Positions 46,700 to 57,775 of a stretch of DNA of 64,000 nt are shown here, piece after piece. This stretch comes from Ophioderma brevispina (Eukaryota > Echinodermata > Ophiuroidea > Amphilepidida > Ophiodermatidae). Position 1 is the first letter of the stretch, and each line of letters begins with the position of its first letter. The position numbers and the translations under genes were made by a program. The stretch spans positions 118,603 through 182,602 of the forward strand of contig JAMKCH010058009.1 in NCBI GenBank assembly GCA_023653785.1, written 5' to 3'. A model generated the notes under the pieces. It was not told where the DNA came from and made no database searches. It was given only the letters and a program-made list of their open reading frames with translations.

Positions 46700-48830
46700 T
46701 GAGGAATGTGAACTCTTTACAATGACTTCCTGACTTCTGAAAACCGGGGAAGAAGATTCATCCAAGCCTTCAGAGCTGACAAACTGCTTGGACAGGAAAT
46801 GCCGCGGACGCTGGGAGGAGGACGGTCCAAGGAACCGACTTCACCCACTCCAGCAGGAAGGAATGGGAAGACTATAAAACGCCTCACTGGCAGACTTTCC
46901 AAACCATCGAATGCCCAGTGACGCAACTCAATGCTGCGCACTCCTCGCAAATGGTCGTTTCAAGACATTGATAAGAAATCACACTCGTTTTGTCAAAAAA
47001 GAGATCACCCAAACTCCGTCGAGGCACCGGCGTGGACGGGTCACTTTCAACATCCTTTCAATAGATGAGCTTACCTCTGCTATTAACCAACTAAAGAGCG
47101 GAAATGCCCAGGGCCCTGATAACATACCAGCAGAGTCCCTGATGCAATGCGGCCCAACGATGTCTAGATTGGCTCCAAGGGTTCTACACATGTTGCCTTA
47201 CCAACCAGTCCTTACCAAAGATTGGAGGAGAGCTACTCATCATCGCACTCCCCAAAACCAAACAAGGCTGTCGACAACCCTAAGAATTACCGCCCAATAT
47301 CACTACTTGTGTCTCCTTCAAACTCCTTGAGAGGATGATCCTGGACCCGCTGGAGCCCGTCGTCGAACCCAATCTGCCTGACGAACAAGCAGATTTCGCC
47401 CCCGCGTGGCGGAGCAGACACTGTCCACCAGATTGTTAAACTCACAATGATATTGAGGAAAGCTTTGAAAAGCGCCGCAAGGCAGGACGTCATTTTGGTG
47501 GACCTTACGGCAGCATATGACACCGTGTGGCACAGGCCTGACACTCAAGCTTCTCAGGACCATCCCGGATCGTTCAATTCATAGGTAACATGCTTGCAAC
47601 CGTTATGCTTTATTCTCAAGACCAGTGATGGGCAGAGTAGTCGTCGCGTCGTCTGAGGAACGGTTGTACCACAAGGATATGTATTGGCTCCTATGCTGCT
47701 CAAATTGTATATCAGATATAGACTCAAACAACATCTAGACAATATGGCTACGCCCACTATCTTGCCCTCCTCCACTGACAGAATGGGACAGAATGGACAG
47801 AAGTAGAAAGAACTTTTACAACAGGCCCCCATACTTGCTGCAGCATATCTCAAGCCATGGAGACTGAAGCTAGCGAAGCAAACCACCGTACTGCCTTCCA
47901 CATCAACCCAAAGAGGTTCATCACCAGCTTCAAATCAACCTCACCGAGCGCCTCTGCCATCCAATCCAACGCCAACCTATCTGGGAATGAACCTTGACCG
48001 GCAGCTTACTACCGCCGCAGCACCTCGGTCCGTATGCGCCAAGGTATCTTCGGGGAATAACCTCTTGTGCCACCTTGCTGGGTCTTCATGGCGGGGCCAG
48101 CCAACGACCCCTACGCCACCAATCCTTGGCTGAATATGCCGCCCGAACATGGTGCAACAGCTCGCACACAAAGAAGCTGGACACGGTACTCAACGAGAGA
48201 CCGTGAGAACCATTAACGGGCTGCCTCCGCCCACTCCATCATGAATATTTCCTACCAGTGCTTCAGGCATTGCACCTGGGCGGCACTTGGAGGGAGCACC
48301 ACGCGTACAAACTAGTGAATAAGGCCCTGCTGGACAACAAGCAAGCTGCGCATAAAACACTGTCAAAGAAGAAGTCACACCAATCGGTAGACTGCGCTCT
48401 CGCCGACCTCCTTTCTGCCGACACGATGCTAAAACCTGCCAGTTCTCCATTCAACATCCTGCAGACATGGAATACTGCTGGCTCGCACATTCCAAGACCA
48501 CTGATAACTCTCTATTACACCTAAGATAGAAATAACACCTGGCATCAATTCTCCCAAGCAAGGAATGGGTCACCTAAAACGGATGCGCACAGGAGTCGGT
48601 CGCTTCAATAGCATATGCAACCGATGGGCTGCGGCCATCGCCAGCCTGCCAATGTGGTTTTCTCCATCACAGACTGCGGTCACATTCTCAATGAGTGCCC
48701 TACCTTTCGTCGCCGGTGGATTGGATACAGATATCTCCAAAACCCCCCCCAATCAACAGTGAGTTGGCTCCAATGTTACAACACATTTGATGCCTGCATC
48801 ATCGCGAAGTAGAAGAAGAAGAAGCAGAAG
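46700..48830 (+). pseudogene. Non-LTR retrotransposon (LINE), catalytic site mutated
   Basis: Reverse transcriptase boxes can be followed in changing frames: LTSAINQLKSGNAQGPDNIP (about 47,070-47,130), YRPISLLV-like text (about 47,290), VDLTAAYDTVWH (47,495-47,535), VPQGYVLAPMLLKLY (47,660-47,715). The catalytic box reads YGYAHYLALL at 47,743-47,772, with His-Tyr in place of the two aspartates. Later come YLGMNLDRQLT (47,980), LCHLAGSSWRG and a C-terminal CGHILNECPTFRRRW motif (48,680-48,725) like the zinc-binding tail of I/jockey-related LINEs. The copy ends in a GAAGAAGAAG-type tail near 48,810. Many frameshifts; inactive. Confidence 0.85.
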
Positions 48831-48839
48831 TAAATCATA

Positions 48840-49314
48840 TGATAATGACCTAATATTGTGTGTGGGATGGTGTAAAATATGAGTCCGTAGGGGTTATATG
48901 CAATTATGTAACTGTCCATTGTGGGTTGTGTGCAATTTTCCAAACACATTTGTCAATTTCTCCGGCCCACTCCCTTGTAAATTAATTGAACGGGTCCAAA
49001 TGGCATTCAATAGAAGTCTCATTGATGCAAATGAGGTCAACTCTATGTATTACAATTGATTTCATCATGTGCTGTATAATGTTGTGCAGTAGTGCTTGAC
49101 GTAATGAAGTGGCATTACCTCATTTGCATCAATGGGACTTCTATAGCCTATGAAATCGTCTCCCTGAAATGGTAGTTTACAAGCTAATCTTAGCCTGTCG
49201 CACGAGCTGAGACAACTGACACCCGGACTGAACCCTATTTCGTGCAATCCCTGTGTCCGTACACCCAATTGACATAAGAGCAAGAGCAGGAGCAGAATCT
49301 CATAGGGTCCTTAT
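48840..49314 (+). repeat. Left part of the palindrome-rich repeat (second copy)
   Basis: Matches 4,650-4,890 (ATTTCTCC..CCACTCCCTTGTA, TGAACGGG, TTTCGTG..CTGTGTCCGTAC) and continues after the foldback insertion at 50,215. This copy also holds a small hairpin (49,009-49,146). Confidence 0.7.
49009..49146. repeat. Hairpin with octamer-like arms
   Basis: AATAGAAGTCTCATTGATGC followed by AAATGAGGT recurs inverted as ACCTCATTTGCATCAATGGG followed by ACTTCTAT. Each arm contains ATGCAAAT, the POU-factor octamer. The loop is about 78 bp. It is absent from the 4.6-kb copy, so it is probably a small MITE. Confidence 0.65.
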
Positions 49315-50214
49315 TTAGGGAGTTCGTTCATGCCCGACGACACTAATGTTTGACGCCTTTAGTAGTTAGTATGGACAATCTACATCAATGCAAGGTAAGT
49401 TAGTGGTGTCAAATTGTTGGTGTCACTTTTCAATAGGGGGCCAATTAATTTACACAGGGGGTCAAACTGTTAAATTACTCCCAATCATGTTGAATGTTAT
49501 GCAATTATTGTCGCCTAGTCAAAAGGATCCAAAAATGTATAGTTTGTACCATATATGACCATGGTTTTGGAGTTATAGGTAAAAAATGTCTAAAAGTGCA
49601 AAAAAGGTCAAACTCAAGTTGGTACAGGGGTCAACATTGAAAGTTATCTGATTATATTTTGACTGCTTGCAAATATGGCTGGAGGAATGCGGACTCTCAA
49701 AAAAGTATAGTTTGATTATTGTTTAATGTTGACTTACCGAGATAAAGGCAAAAAAGGTCAATGCCAATTGGATTATGTGACCCATGCCCATTTTTGTACC
49801 CATGCATGTTACTATGTATTGCAGATGCTACAAACATTCCTTATTTGACAACCATTAAGCTAGATGAACAATTTGTTTCATTTTTACCACATTGGGAGTA
49901 AATTCTGATTTTGACCCCTGTACATGGGAAATGACCTTTTGTTGCACTTTTAGCCATTTACCCAATTAACTCTAAACACCACAATGGTCATAGATGGTAC
50001 AACACATATTTTGGGAATCCTTTGAGAGACGGACAATAGGCATACATTTCCAAAATGTGGAGTAATTTAAAGGTTTGACCCCTGTGAAACTTAATTGGCC
50101 CTATTGAAAAAGTTAAACCCAATGTGAACCACTAACTACCCTGGCATTGATGTAGAGGGTCCATACTAACTACCAAAGGTGTCAAAGGTGAGATGGCGTG
50201 GGACATGAACGATG
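49315..50214. mobile_element. 0.9-kb foldback element
   Basis: The arms (about 49,315-49,750 and 49,800-50,214) match inversely: CGTTCATG at the ends, TTTGGTAGTTAGTATGGAC, TCTACATCAATGC, CAATAGGG.CCAATTAA, CACAGGGGTCAAA, TTAAATTACTCC and ACAGGGGTCAA. The loop is short. It splits the palindrome-rich repeat known intact at 4,640-5,110, so it is a later insertion. No coding capacity. Confidence 0.88.
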
Positions 50215-50490
50215 ATGTTTGACCAAGTCCTTGCTCCCGTACTAAAGAACTTACTTACATTCAACAACGCCGCTGCACCTCTGTGCCGAACTGAGAATGG
50301 GCTACCCATTGTTTCGGCAAGTGACCCTGCCGTACGGCAGGGTAATGATGTAGCCCGCATTTTCGGCAGGAATACTTGCCGAATAACCCGCGTTTCGACA
50401 GATACCCTGCCGTACGGCAATGTCCTCTGCCGAAAACACCGGGCGTTGGCATAGACGGTATTTCGGCGCCGCAATACCCAGTGTTAAGAA
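50215..50490 (+). repeat. Right part of the palindrome-rich repeat (second copy)
   Basis: Contains CCTGCCGTACGGCAGGGTAA, TGCCGAATAACCCGCGTTTC, CCTGCCGTACGGCAA and GGTATTTCGGCGCCGCAATA, aligned with 4,970-5,105. The overlapping open frames here on both strands arise from the palindromes. Confidence 0.8.
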
Positions 50491-51428
50491 GATTTGCGCA
50501 ATGTACTTGCACACATAGTTCAAAATAATAATGACATTTACCATTTTTAAATAAAAAAATCATCATTTGAATTTATTTGAGAGAGTTGGACGGAATTGCC
50601 CATAAGGGCAAGATTGCTAGAATTACAGTCATCAAAGGCAAAACAGGCACAAACAAAACAAAAAACCGGTTTTAAAAACTGAAGACACCAAAGACAAGTG
50701 ATTGTGTGTTGTGTGTGTGTGTGCGTGCAGTGTGTGTGGTGTAGGTGTGTGGATGGCGAGACGAACTGATGCTTCGTTCGAGACCGTGGGCGTTTGTTGG
50801 GTGATATGGCACTTTGTTTATTCTGTTTGACTATAAGTGTAACGTAATCGAAATTTAGAAGTGCATGATGTCAAAGTCATTGATATTGGCAGGCAGTGAA
50901 CGTTTTGGTATGTGCACATAATTGGATGTAAGCGAGCCAATAGGCAAATCGAAAATGACCTAAGGTTGATACCAAAATGCATACGGAGAAATACCCTTTC
51001 ACACCATAAGGGAATTTTATTGTCTCATATATATAATATTATGCTGTTCTGCCATAATCTGACTATTTAAATAACGACAGATGTTTTTGCTTCAATCGGT
51101 GAATATGAATATCGAAGACCCGATCCTTAAAACAGTGACCTTGAAAGTCAGCAATATAACTTAAAAGGCCTTGGGTCATAGTGTATTGAGGAGTGACCAA
51201 TGTGCTAAGAATTCTTTGAAAATAGAAATATCAATATAGAATACCATAATACATAATTATTGTTATCTGCAAAATAAAATACCAAATACAGGTTAAGGTG
51301 TTCGATTATAAACTTGGCACTAAATAAAGAATTACATCTGTTAAGGGTATTGCAAATGATGAAATCCATCAAATATGTTGTTTTGGAGAGAGAGGAGGGG
51401 GAGCGAGAGAGGGGAAGAGAGAGAGAGC

Positions 51429-51459
<31 letters not shown>

Positions 51460-51855
51460 GAAGAGAGAGAACAAATTTACAATCAATGATGCTGTGAGCG
51501 ATATTTAACAATACACACATTGGCCCTCGTATTGAAACATGCAGAAACAAATCATAAACACAAATTGATTTAAAATGGTACCATTGATTCGTAACTACAA
51601 AAGCCCGTATTGAATGACAAAGTGTGTTTTGTTAAACAGGTGGTGTCACCAATAATCCAAGAGTGCGAAAAAAAGTTTGACGTGAGGTCACTTACCTAAA
51701 TATGTCATTTAAAAAGAGGCTGGCGAACGATAACTTGGCGATTAAGCGACTAAAAACATGTTTACGTTTGTGTTTTCAACACTACAGTGTTACTATTGAT
51801 GCACCCCTTACATAGCCACAATGTCCACATCCACCTATTACTGTTGATGACTTAC
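50491..51855. other. Non-coding with GT and GA microsatellites
   Basis: A GT-rich run at 50,703-50,752 and the GA repeat listed separately. No gene recognised. Confidence 0.45.
51385..51470. repeat. (GA)n microsatellite
   Basis: About 85 bp of GAGA with occasional GG, GC or AA interruptions. Frames rich in Glu-Arg (plus) or Ser-Leu (minus) across it are artefacts. Confidence 0.95.
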
Positions 51856-52017
51856 AAAATCTGATTGTGAAATGTACATCAAAATCAGTAGTCTGATCCA
51901 TGCCCACTTGGTAGTGAAGCATCATTTCTCCTCCGTATCCCAGTTTTGTGTCGCATATTAATTCCTCACTTATTTCTGGTATGTTCCCGGGCTGAGCTTC
52001 GCAAGCAATTATAACGC
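51856..52017 (-). other. Candidate host exon, phase 1-1, unidentified
   Basis: On the minus strand TTTTTTGAGAACAG precedes and a strong donor GTAAGTC follows a 162-nt open segment. It would encode ACEAQPGNIPEISEELICDT and GEMMLHYQVGMDQTTDFDVH, with two cysteines and no low complexity. Phase 1 at both ends is typical of exons that code for extracellular modules. No family is recognised. The CR1-like LINE on the other strand starts only about 12 bp away, so a retroelement origin is not excluded. Confidence 0.35.
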
Positions 52018-52029
52018 CTGTTCTCAAAA

Positions 52030-53481
52030 AACATCCCTGATGTCAGCATAAAGAATTACGCCGGTCTCGGAATTGCACTTGTGGGCAAAACTTTTTGAAA
52101 AGGTCGTATCCTCCCAAGTAACATCCTAGTTTGATTTCCAACAAACTGGTTGAACCTTTACAGTCAGCCTACCGCTGTGCCCATAGCACCGAAACTGCCC
52201 TCCTTTCTGTTCAGGATCAGTCATTAGAGCTATTGATAACAGCAGGGTGTGTTTTGGTGATGATCGACTTATTGCCGCGTTCGACAGTCGATCATGAAAT
52301 CCTTATACAGCGTCTTTCAGAAGACTTTGGACTCAAGGGAATCTGTGAGGGATGGTTCAGGTATATTTGTGTGATAGGTCCAGCCAAGTCAGTGTGAATG
52401 GCACTCTGTCTAATAATGCGCTTCTTGATATGGGGTCCGCAGGATATGTTGTTGGCCCCGTTCTTCCGGTTTACTATTATCATGTTCATTGTTCAATAAT
52501 TCGCAGGCACTTCTATTGTTCTTCATGTATATGCCGATGAGGTGCAGATGTTTTTCTATTTTGTCCCGCCCGCCCTGGGGATGCTGTTTGTGCTTTGTTT
52601 AAGCTTTCGTGCTGTGTTAAGGAGTTAAAATCTTGGATGCTCACCAACAAACTTATGATGAAACCAGGACAAAACTGATTTCTTCATTATCTCCTCTCAT
52701 TCACATTATGAACGCCTTCACCATCATAGCTTTCATTTGGACGGCCTGGACATCCCTTTCACTACCCGGGTTAAAAAACGTGGGTGTCATTTTTGACCGT
52801 TTCTTGAACATGTCAGATCAAGTACCAGATGGTAGTTCTCTCAAAACTGGCAGATCCGCAATCTCAGGAGGATAAGAAGGAGTATTTGGACTCAATGCTT
52901 GTCACAATGATGTTCGTGCTCTAATTCTGTCAAGGCTGGACTACTGTTGTTATCTTCTCAATGGTGTTTCCAAGAAAAATCTCAAACGACTCCAACGACT
53001 GCAAAACAAGTGTGCTAGACTGATCTTCAAGAAGCAGAAACATAATCATAACCAGCTCCCCTACTTCATGAATGTACATTGGTTACCGTTTCCCACGCAT
53101 TCAATTTTGTACGCTTGTGCATGTCTACAAATCTGAGAAAATTACACCTGGTTACCTCTCTTCTCTGTTCAATCTCAGGAAATCCACTAGGCCCTCCGCT
53201 CCTCAAGTGCATACTGTCTTGTGGTTCAGAATCTAATAAGCAGGCTGGCGATAGAGCTTTTTTCTATTGTTGGGGGCCAGGCTGTGGAATGTGCTACCTT
53301 ACTCCACCAAGAATGCTTCCCACTAAAGCATCATTCACAAAGGATCTCAAAACTCATCTCTTTTCCAAATATAGTTGCTGTTTGGGTTCGCCCATCTCTT
53401 GCTTCTGTGTCTCTTTTCTAGCGCCTTGCTTACCGTTGGCATTTAGGCGCTTTACAAATCAGTTCTAGTATTATTATTATT
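52030..53481 (+). pseudogene. CR1-like LINE, YADD changed to YADE
   Basis: Reverse transcriptase boxes are AYRCAHSTETALLSVQD (52,160-52,215), VDHEILIQRLSEDFG (52,285-52,330), VNGTLSN (52,390), a degenerate GPVLPVYY (52,460) and VYADEVQMF, where the catalytic YADD is YADE (52,530-52,541). Then come SWMLTNKLMM (52,635), KNVGVIFDRFLNMSDQV (52,775-52,825), SRLDYCCYLLNGVSKKNLKR and LQRLQNKCARLIFKK (52,930-53,035), all typical of CR1-group elements. The 3' end carries AGGCGCTTTACAAAT and a short (ATT)n tail at 53,469-53,481, the usual CR1-like terminus. The copy is 5'-truncated and frameshifted. Confidence 0.9.
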
Positions 53482-54203
53482 CGTGCACGACCGACGCTGA
53501 TCTTGTCCGTTGCAGATTCTTTTGTTGTTTTCCAAAAATTCATGTAAAATAGCCTGATCAATTTGGGCTAAAAAACAAACTGATTTAGAAAATTTGTAAA
53601 AAAACACAATATTTTACCCTGATTTTTCAGTTTGGGTTATTTAGGATATTTATCCCCTCCTGAACAAACGAAAACCAAACATCGTCCACCAAGACCAACA
53701 CTCCCTACAATTCATGTAGAGGCTCATTGAAAGCCATTTTTGGCGTTCCGGTCTGTATTCCTTCTGGGGGAAAATCGGCAAATTATCGTTGATCAGTCTT
53801 TTAATCCGCCATCTTTAAGGAAAATAACAAGTTAGGTTTTTTAAACGGCTCTGAGGAGTAAAAATGAACATTATTTGTGAACCCAAACACAATTTTGGTA
53901 TTATTATGTAATGTGGAGTGTGTAGTGTGAACTCATGCTATAATTGAAGTCCAGTTGTGATACAAATAGTTTTTTGCTGGATGAATAGTTTGGCGACAGT
54001 GTGTTGTACAGCGGTAAATCCATATAAGGCCCTGCATATGACCTTACACAAGAGTCTGCACCCCCAAACTTTTTTTTGATGGTTTCCAGGCAACATGACC
54101 TGCTTAATGCAAATCTCGATGATTCCGCTTCGTCAGCCCCCTGCGATAAGGAAAAGGAGGTAAAAAACGGGGAAAATTGGTTACTTCTTCTAATAATTGT
54201 TAA
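53482..54203. other. No gene recognised
   Basis: AT-rich sequence between the LINE tail and the 54.2-kb tandem repeat. Confidence 0.4.
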
Positions 54204-54333
54204 AGTTGTGTTGAGATGTTCTCTGGTCCTAAGGGATTAAAACCCTCGTCCCAACAAGGGTTTTTTAAAAGGTGTATTGATATGTTCATCTGGTCTTAAG
54301 GATTAACCCTCGTCCACCAAGGGGTTTTTACTA
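54204..54333. repeat. Two-copy tandem repeat, about 66 bp
   Basis: GTTGAGATGTTCTCTGGTCC..AAGGGATTAAAACCCTCGTC and ATTGATATGTTCATCTGGTC..AAGGATTAACCCTCGTCCAC follow each other, each ending AAGGGTTTTT. The second unit contains the left TTAA and terminus of the element at 54,307, so the duplication probably involves the insertion edge. Confidence 0.7.
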
Positions 54334-56381
54334 AGTTCACGGACCGGGGGGTGGTTACCCCCCTGATTTTTCGTAATTAAGGGACAACATATCTTGTTTT
54401 GTATCAGTGTGTAGTTACATATGGCCTTTCTTAAATCAAGTACAAACATATCAAGTTTTAACTGAGAGCTTATTTTTAAGCAAATTTGTACACAAATCGC
54501 CAAAATCAAGGGCTCTTCGACCATTTTTGCCATTCATGCAAGCAAAATTTGTATTTATTTGGCAATGATGGGTGCCAAAGTAATCATACACATGTTATTA
54601 CTCTAAAAAATAGGACAAAAATACAAATATTGTCAGTATTTACTTACATTAGCATCATACGTAACATAAAGTACCATTTTACACAGTAAAGTATAGGAAG
54701 GTGGTAACCACCCCCCTGTACCTTCCGACTTTGACGGGCCACCTTGACCTCGATGACCGCAATGACTGCAAAGGATGAACTTACAATTACATAAAAGCCT
54801 TATAGTCAGGAGGAATTGTGGGCACAGGGTGGAAATGGAGTACAGACTTTTCTATTGATCGATTTTTGTCAATGATGACCTAAGCTAATAATTTCTGGAG
54901 GGTGTGCAAAATTTCGTGCAGTGGCATTTTCTAGAAATCCAATATGGCCGCTATCACTCTCAAATTCATTCAAATGACCTTAATTTTATGCACTAGATCC
55001 AAGTTTTAAAGCACGAGGAATCTTTTGGACCGGTTATTGACGTGATTGGATCACAACATTACCATCAAATCCAATGTGGCCACCCTAAAACCCAATATAC
55101 CCTGAAATCATTCAAGTGACCATAACTCATCAACTATTTGTGATAGAGGCATCATTCTGCGCTCAACCCTAGGAACTCATTATCTGACATTTCAAGTGTG
55201 TTAGCAAGATTACCAATCAAGATGGAAAACCAATATGGCAGACTTTTAAGATCTTTAAAACCTACGAATTTTCATATATTCATAATATACTGGCCGTCAT
55301 TTTGAATTTTAAGTATGTTGTCAAAACAAATATACCAGATACGAGTTATTAATGCTCAAAGACATACATCTCATACTTTAATTTAAACTTTAATAATCAT
55401 TTTGGGTGTTTTAACTAAATACAATACAGATGCATCGTAATTTATGGGTTTTAAAGAAGGTAAAAAGGCAGCCACCTTGGCCCCCCATCTTAACATTTTT
55501 GCATGTTAAAGAAACAGACATTCCAGATAAGAATGTCAAATGGTCAAACACTTATCCCATACCTTAATTTACACCTTTATAATAATAATTAGTTGATGTT
55601 ACTACATATAATACACATATAATGTAGGTTTACTATTTTAAAGGCGGTTGTGTTGGCTGCCATCTTGAATTTTGAAAATGTCCATTACAGAGAAATGCCA
55701 AATAAGGGTTTCTAGTGATCAAATACATGTATCTCATAAGTGTAAAGCATAAAGCATGCATATAAACACTGGAATCAAGCCTCTAAACTGCAAAATGTGC
55801 AAAACACTTGACGTGTCCAGATGCGTTGGAAATGCATTCTAGAGGTGTTAAAGTAACACTTGCAGAGTGTGATCAATTGTAACAGATTTTGAACACATTC
55901 TGACATATTTTTAGGTGTCGCATTTATTCAGTAGCGTAAATAGTATAATGGTGTGTAGATCATTTTAATGATTCCGATAGCATATTTGCCTTTTTGAGGG
56001 GGAGCCATATTGGATTTTTGTGGCAACGTAATGATAAAATTACTTTACCAACAATTTCTCGTGCTTACAACACCGGAGTACCAAGCAATATTTGTCTCGA
56101 TCGGAAATACTTAAGGGATTTTTAGTGATTTTAGATATGGTAGCAGCTATGTTGGATTTTCAAAAATGGCACTGTAACAAATTTTGCACTCCCTCCAAAA
56201 ATTCTTGGCTTGGGTCCTAATGAACTAAAATCTATCAATAGAAAAGGTCTGTACTCCATTTCCATCCTTCAGGCTGTGTGCCTAAACTTCCACCTGACTA
56301 TTAGATCATTTTCGTGTGCGTTTTTGTGCGACAGGGGATCATCCGATGGGGGGGGGGGCACCCCCTTTGGTTGGACGAGGG
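54307..56381. mobile_element. 2.1-kb TTAA-flanked long-inverted-repeat element
   Basis: Both outer ends are TTAA (54,303-54,306 and 56,382-56,385), followed inward by CCCTCGTCCACC on the left and, inverted, CCCTCGTCCAACC on the right. Inverted similarity resumes at 54,800 versus 56,280: GGAAATGGAGTACAGAC, TTTTCTATTGAT.GATTTT, GGAGG.GTGCAAAATTT and AAATCCAATATGG. Arms total at least 0.6 kb. The left side has an extra 0.4-kb segment bounded by GGGGGGTGGTTACC and its complement (54,346-54,720). The TTAA flanks point to the piggyBac group. No transposase. Confidence 0.8.
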
Positions 56382-56385
56382 TTAA

Positions 56386-56549
56386 AACAAGGTATAGTTT
56401 GCTATATCTAGGACAATTACTTTTAACAACGTACACTAAAAAAAAGGAAAAAAATGATAGGCAAAATTATAATTTTATATTTACATAAAATATCTTTGTT
56501 GGCCTTACTAATACTACGTACGTGGTAGATACTTAAAATGATTGTGTAG
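56386..56549. other. Spacer
   Basis: AT-rich, nothing recognised. Confidence 0.4.
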
Positions 56550-57045
56550 TTTGTTTTTCATACATATACATACATATGATTTTTATACCGCGCCATTTCA
56601 ATAAAGATCACGGCGCCTACATCAACTACAGCAAAAAAGTAAAGTAACAACAGCAGAGAAAACAACAAAAGCAACAATCACTTTGGGAAAAGATGAGTTT
56701 TAAGCTCTTTTGAAAGCTGGCAAAGAATTGGCTGTGCGAATTGAGATGGGCAAATTATTCCAGAGTTTGGGGGCTGTAAGAGAAAAACTTATCTGCAGCA
56801 GATTGGAGTGTCTTTCTATGATATTTTGGCACAGCAAGGCGAGTATTATCTAATGCTGATCGGAGTCCTGTACGAGCCTGCGTGTACAATGTGAGGCAAG
56901 ATATGATGGTGCATGTCCATTTAAGCATTTAAATACATGAAATAAATGCGTTCTTTCCCAGGTGTCACACAGACAAGGATAAGTGTGGGATTTACAAAAT
57001 CTCGCACAAATTGAAACAATAGATACTGGACACGAATTGAACTTG
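56550..57045 (-). pseudogene. CR1-like LINE 3' fragment
   Basis: Minus strand: HVFKCLNGHAPSYLASH (about 56,890-56,940), then after frame changes FSLTAPKLWNNLPISIRTAN (about 56,725-56,785) and AFKRALKTHLFPK (56,690-56,720). This is the conserved C-terminal tail (fKxxnGxaPxYL ... WNxLPxxiR ... FKxxLKThLF) of CR1-group LINE proteins. No reverse transcriptase core is present, so it is a severe 5' truncation. Confidence 0.8.
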
Positions 57046-57644
57046 GACACGACTCACAAGTTAATATGCAAATTAAAAGTCAAAATAATTTATTTACTTA
57101 ATACGTACTCATCTCAAAGCTTTCAAAAGATTCCTGGTAATTGTTCTACAGAGCAAGTGATGACGGTTTTTATTACAGAATACAGATTTTGATGAACTAG
57201 AAGATATCTAAAATTATCCCAAGGTTGCAATATCTGAAATGCTTCCGAAAATATGTTTTTTAATTTTGTGAGTGAGATGCTATTTAACTCTTTTTGTTTG
57301 CCCTTGATTTTAATATTTCCCAATTAAATAATGGTTTAAATATATACACAAATCTTACAGTGATCAGTTATATTCTTTGATTGACTGCTTGAATCTCAAG
57401 GTTTCATCATCTTGTATGATCACATACTACACTTACAGGTTTACATCAAATTACACAAATACCAAATACATTATCCACCAAATTAAATTATGGAAGCTAT
57501 TAAAACCATTTCAAAGTACAAACTTTACAGTCCGTATCCACGAGTAGTTGTAAGAAAGCTTGATGTTACAGCTAAATGTTCAGCATCACAAGTAACTTGT
57601 TAGAAGCTTGATGTAACTGCTAAAGTTTGGCACTATAAATAGGG
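57046..57644. other. No gene recognised
   Basis: AT-rich spacer before the giant foldback. Two short direct repeats, TTAGAAGCTTGATGT-like at 57,556 and 57,601, are seen. Confidence 0.4.
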
Positions 57645-57775
57645 GAGTATCTACGGAGGGTATCCGCTGACGCCCCCAGGACTCTACCAAATCAACTTTT
57701 TTAGCTTCGTTTTATGGTCCTATAACACTTTTGAGATGTTAACAAAATAAATTTCCCGGCACTCTGGCGATATTC

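Noticed and set aside
51314..51550. Glu-Arg-rich and Ser-Leu-rich frames
   Set aside because: Created by the GA microsatellite.
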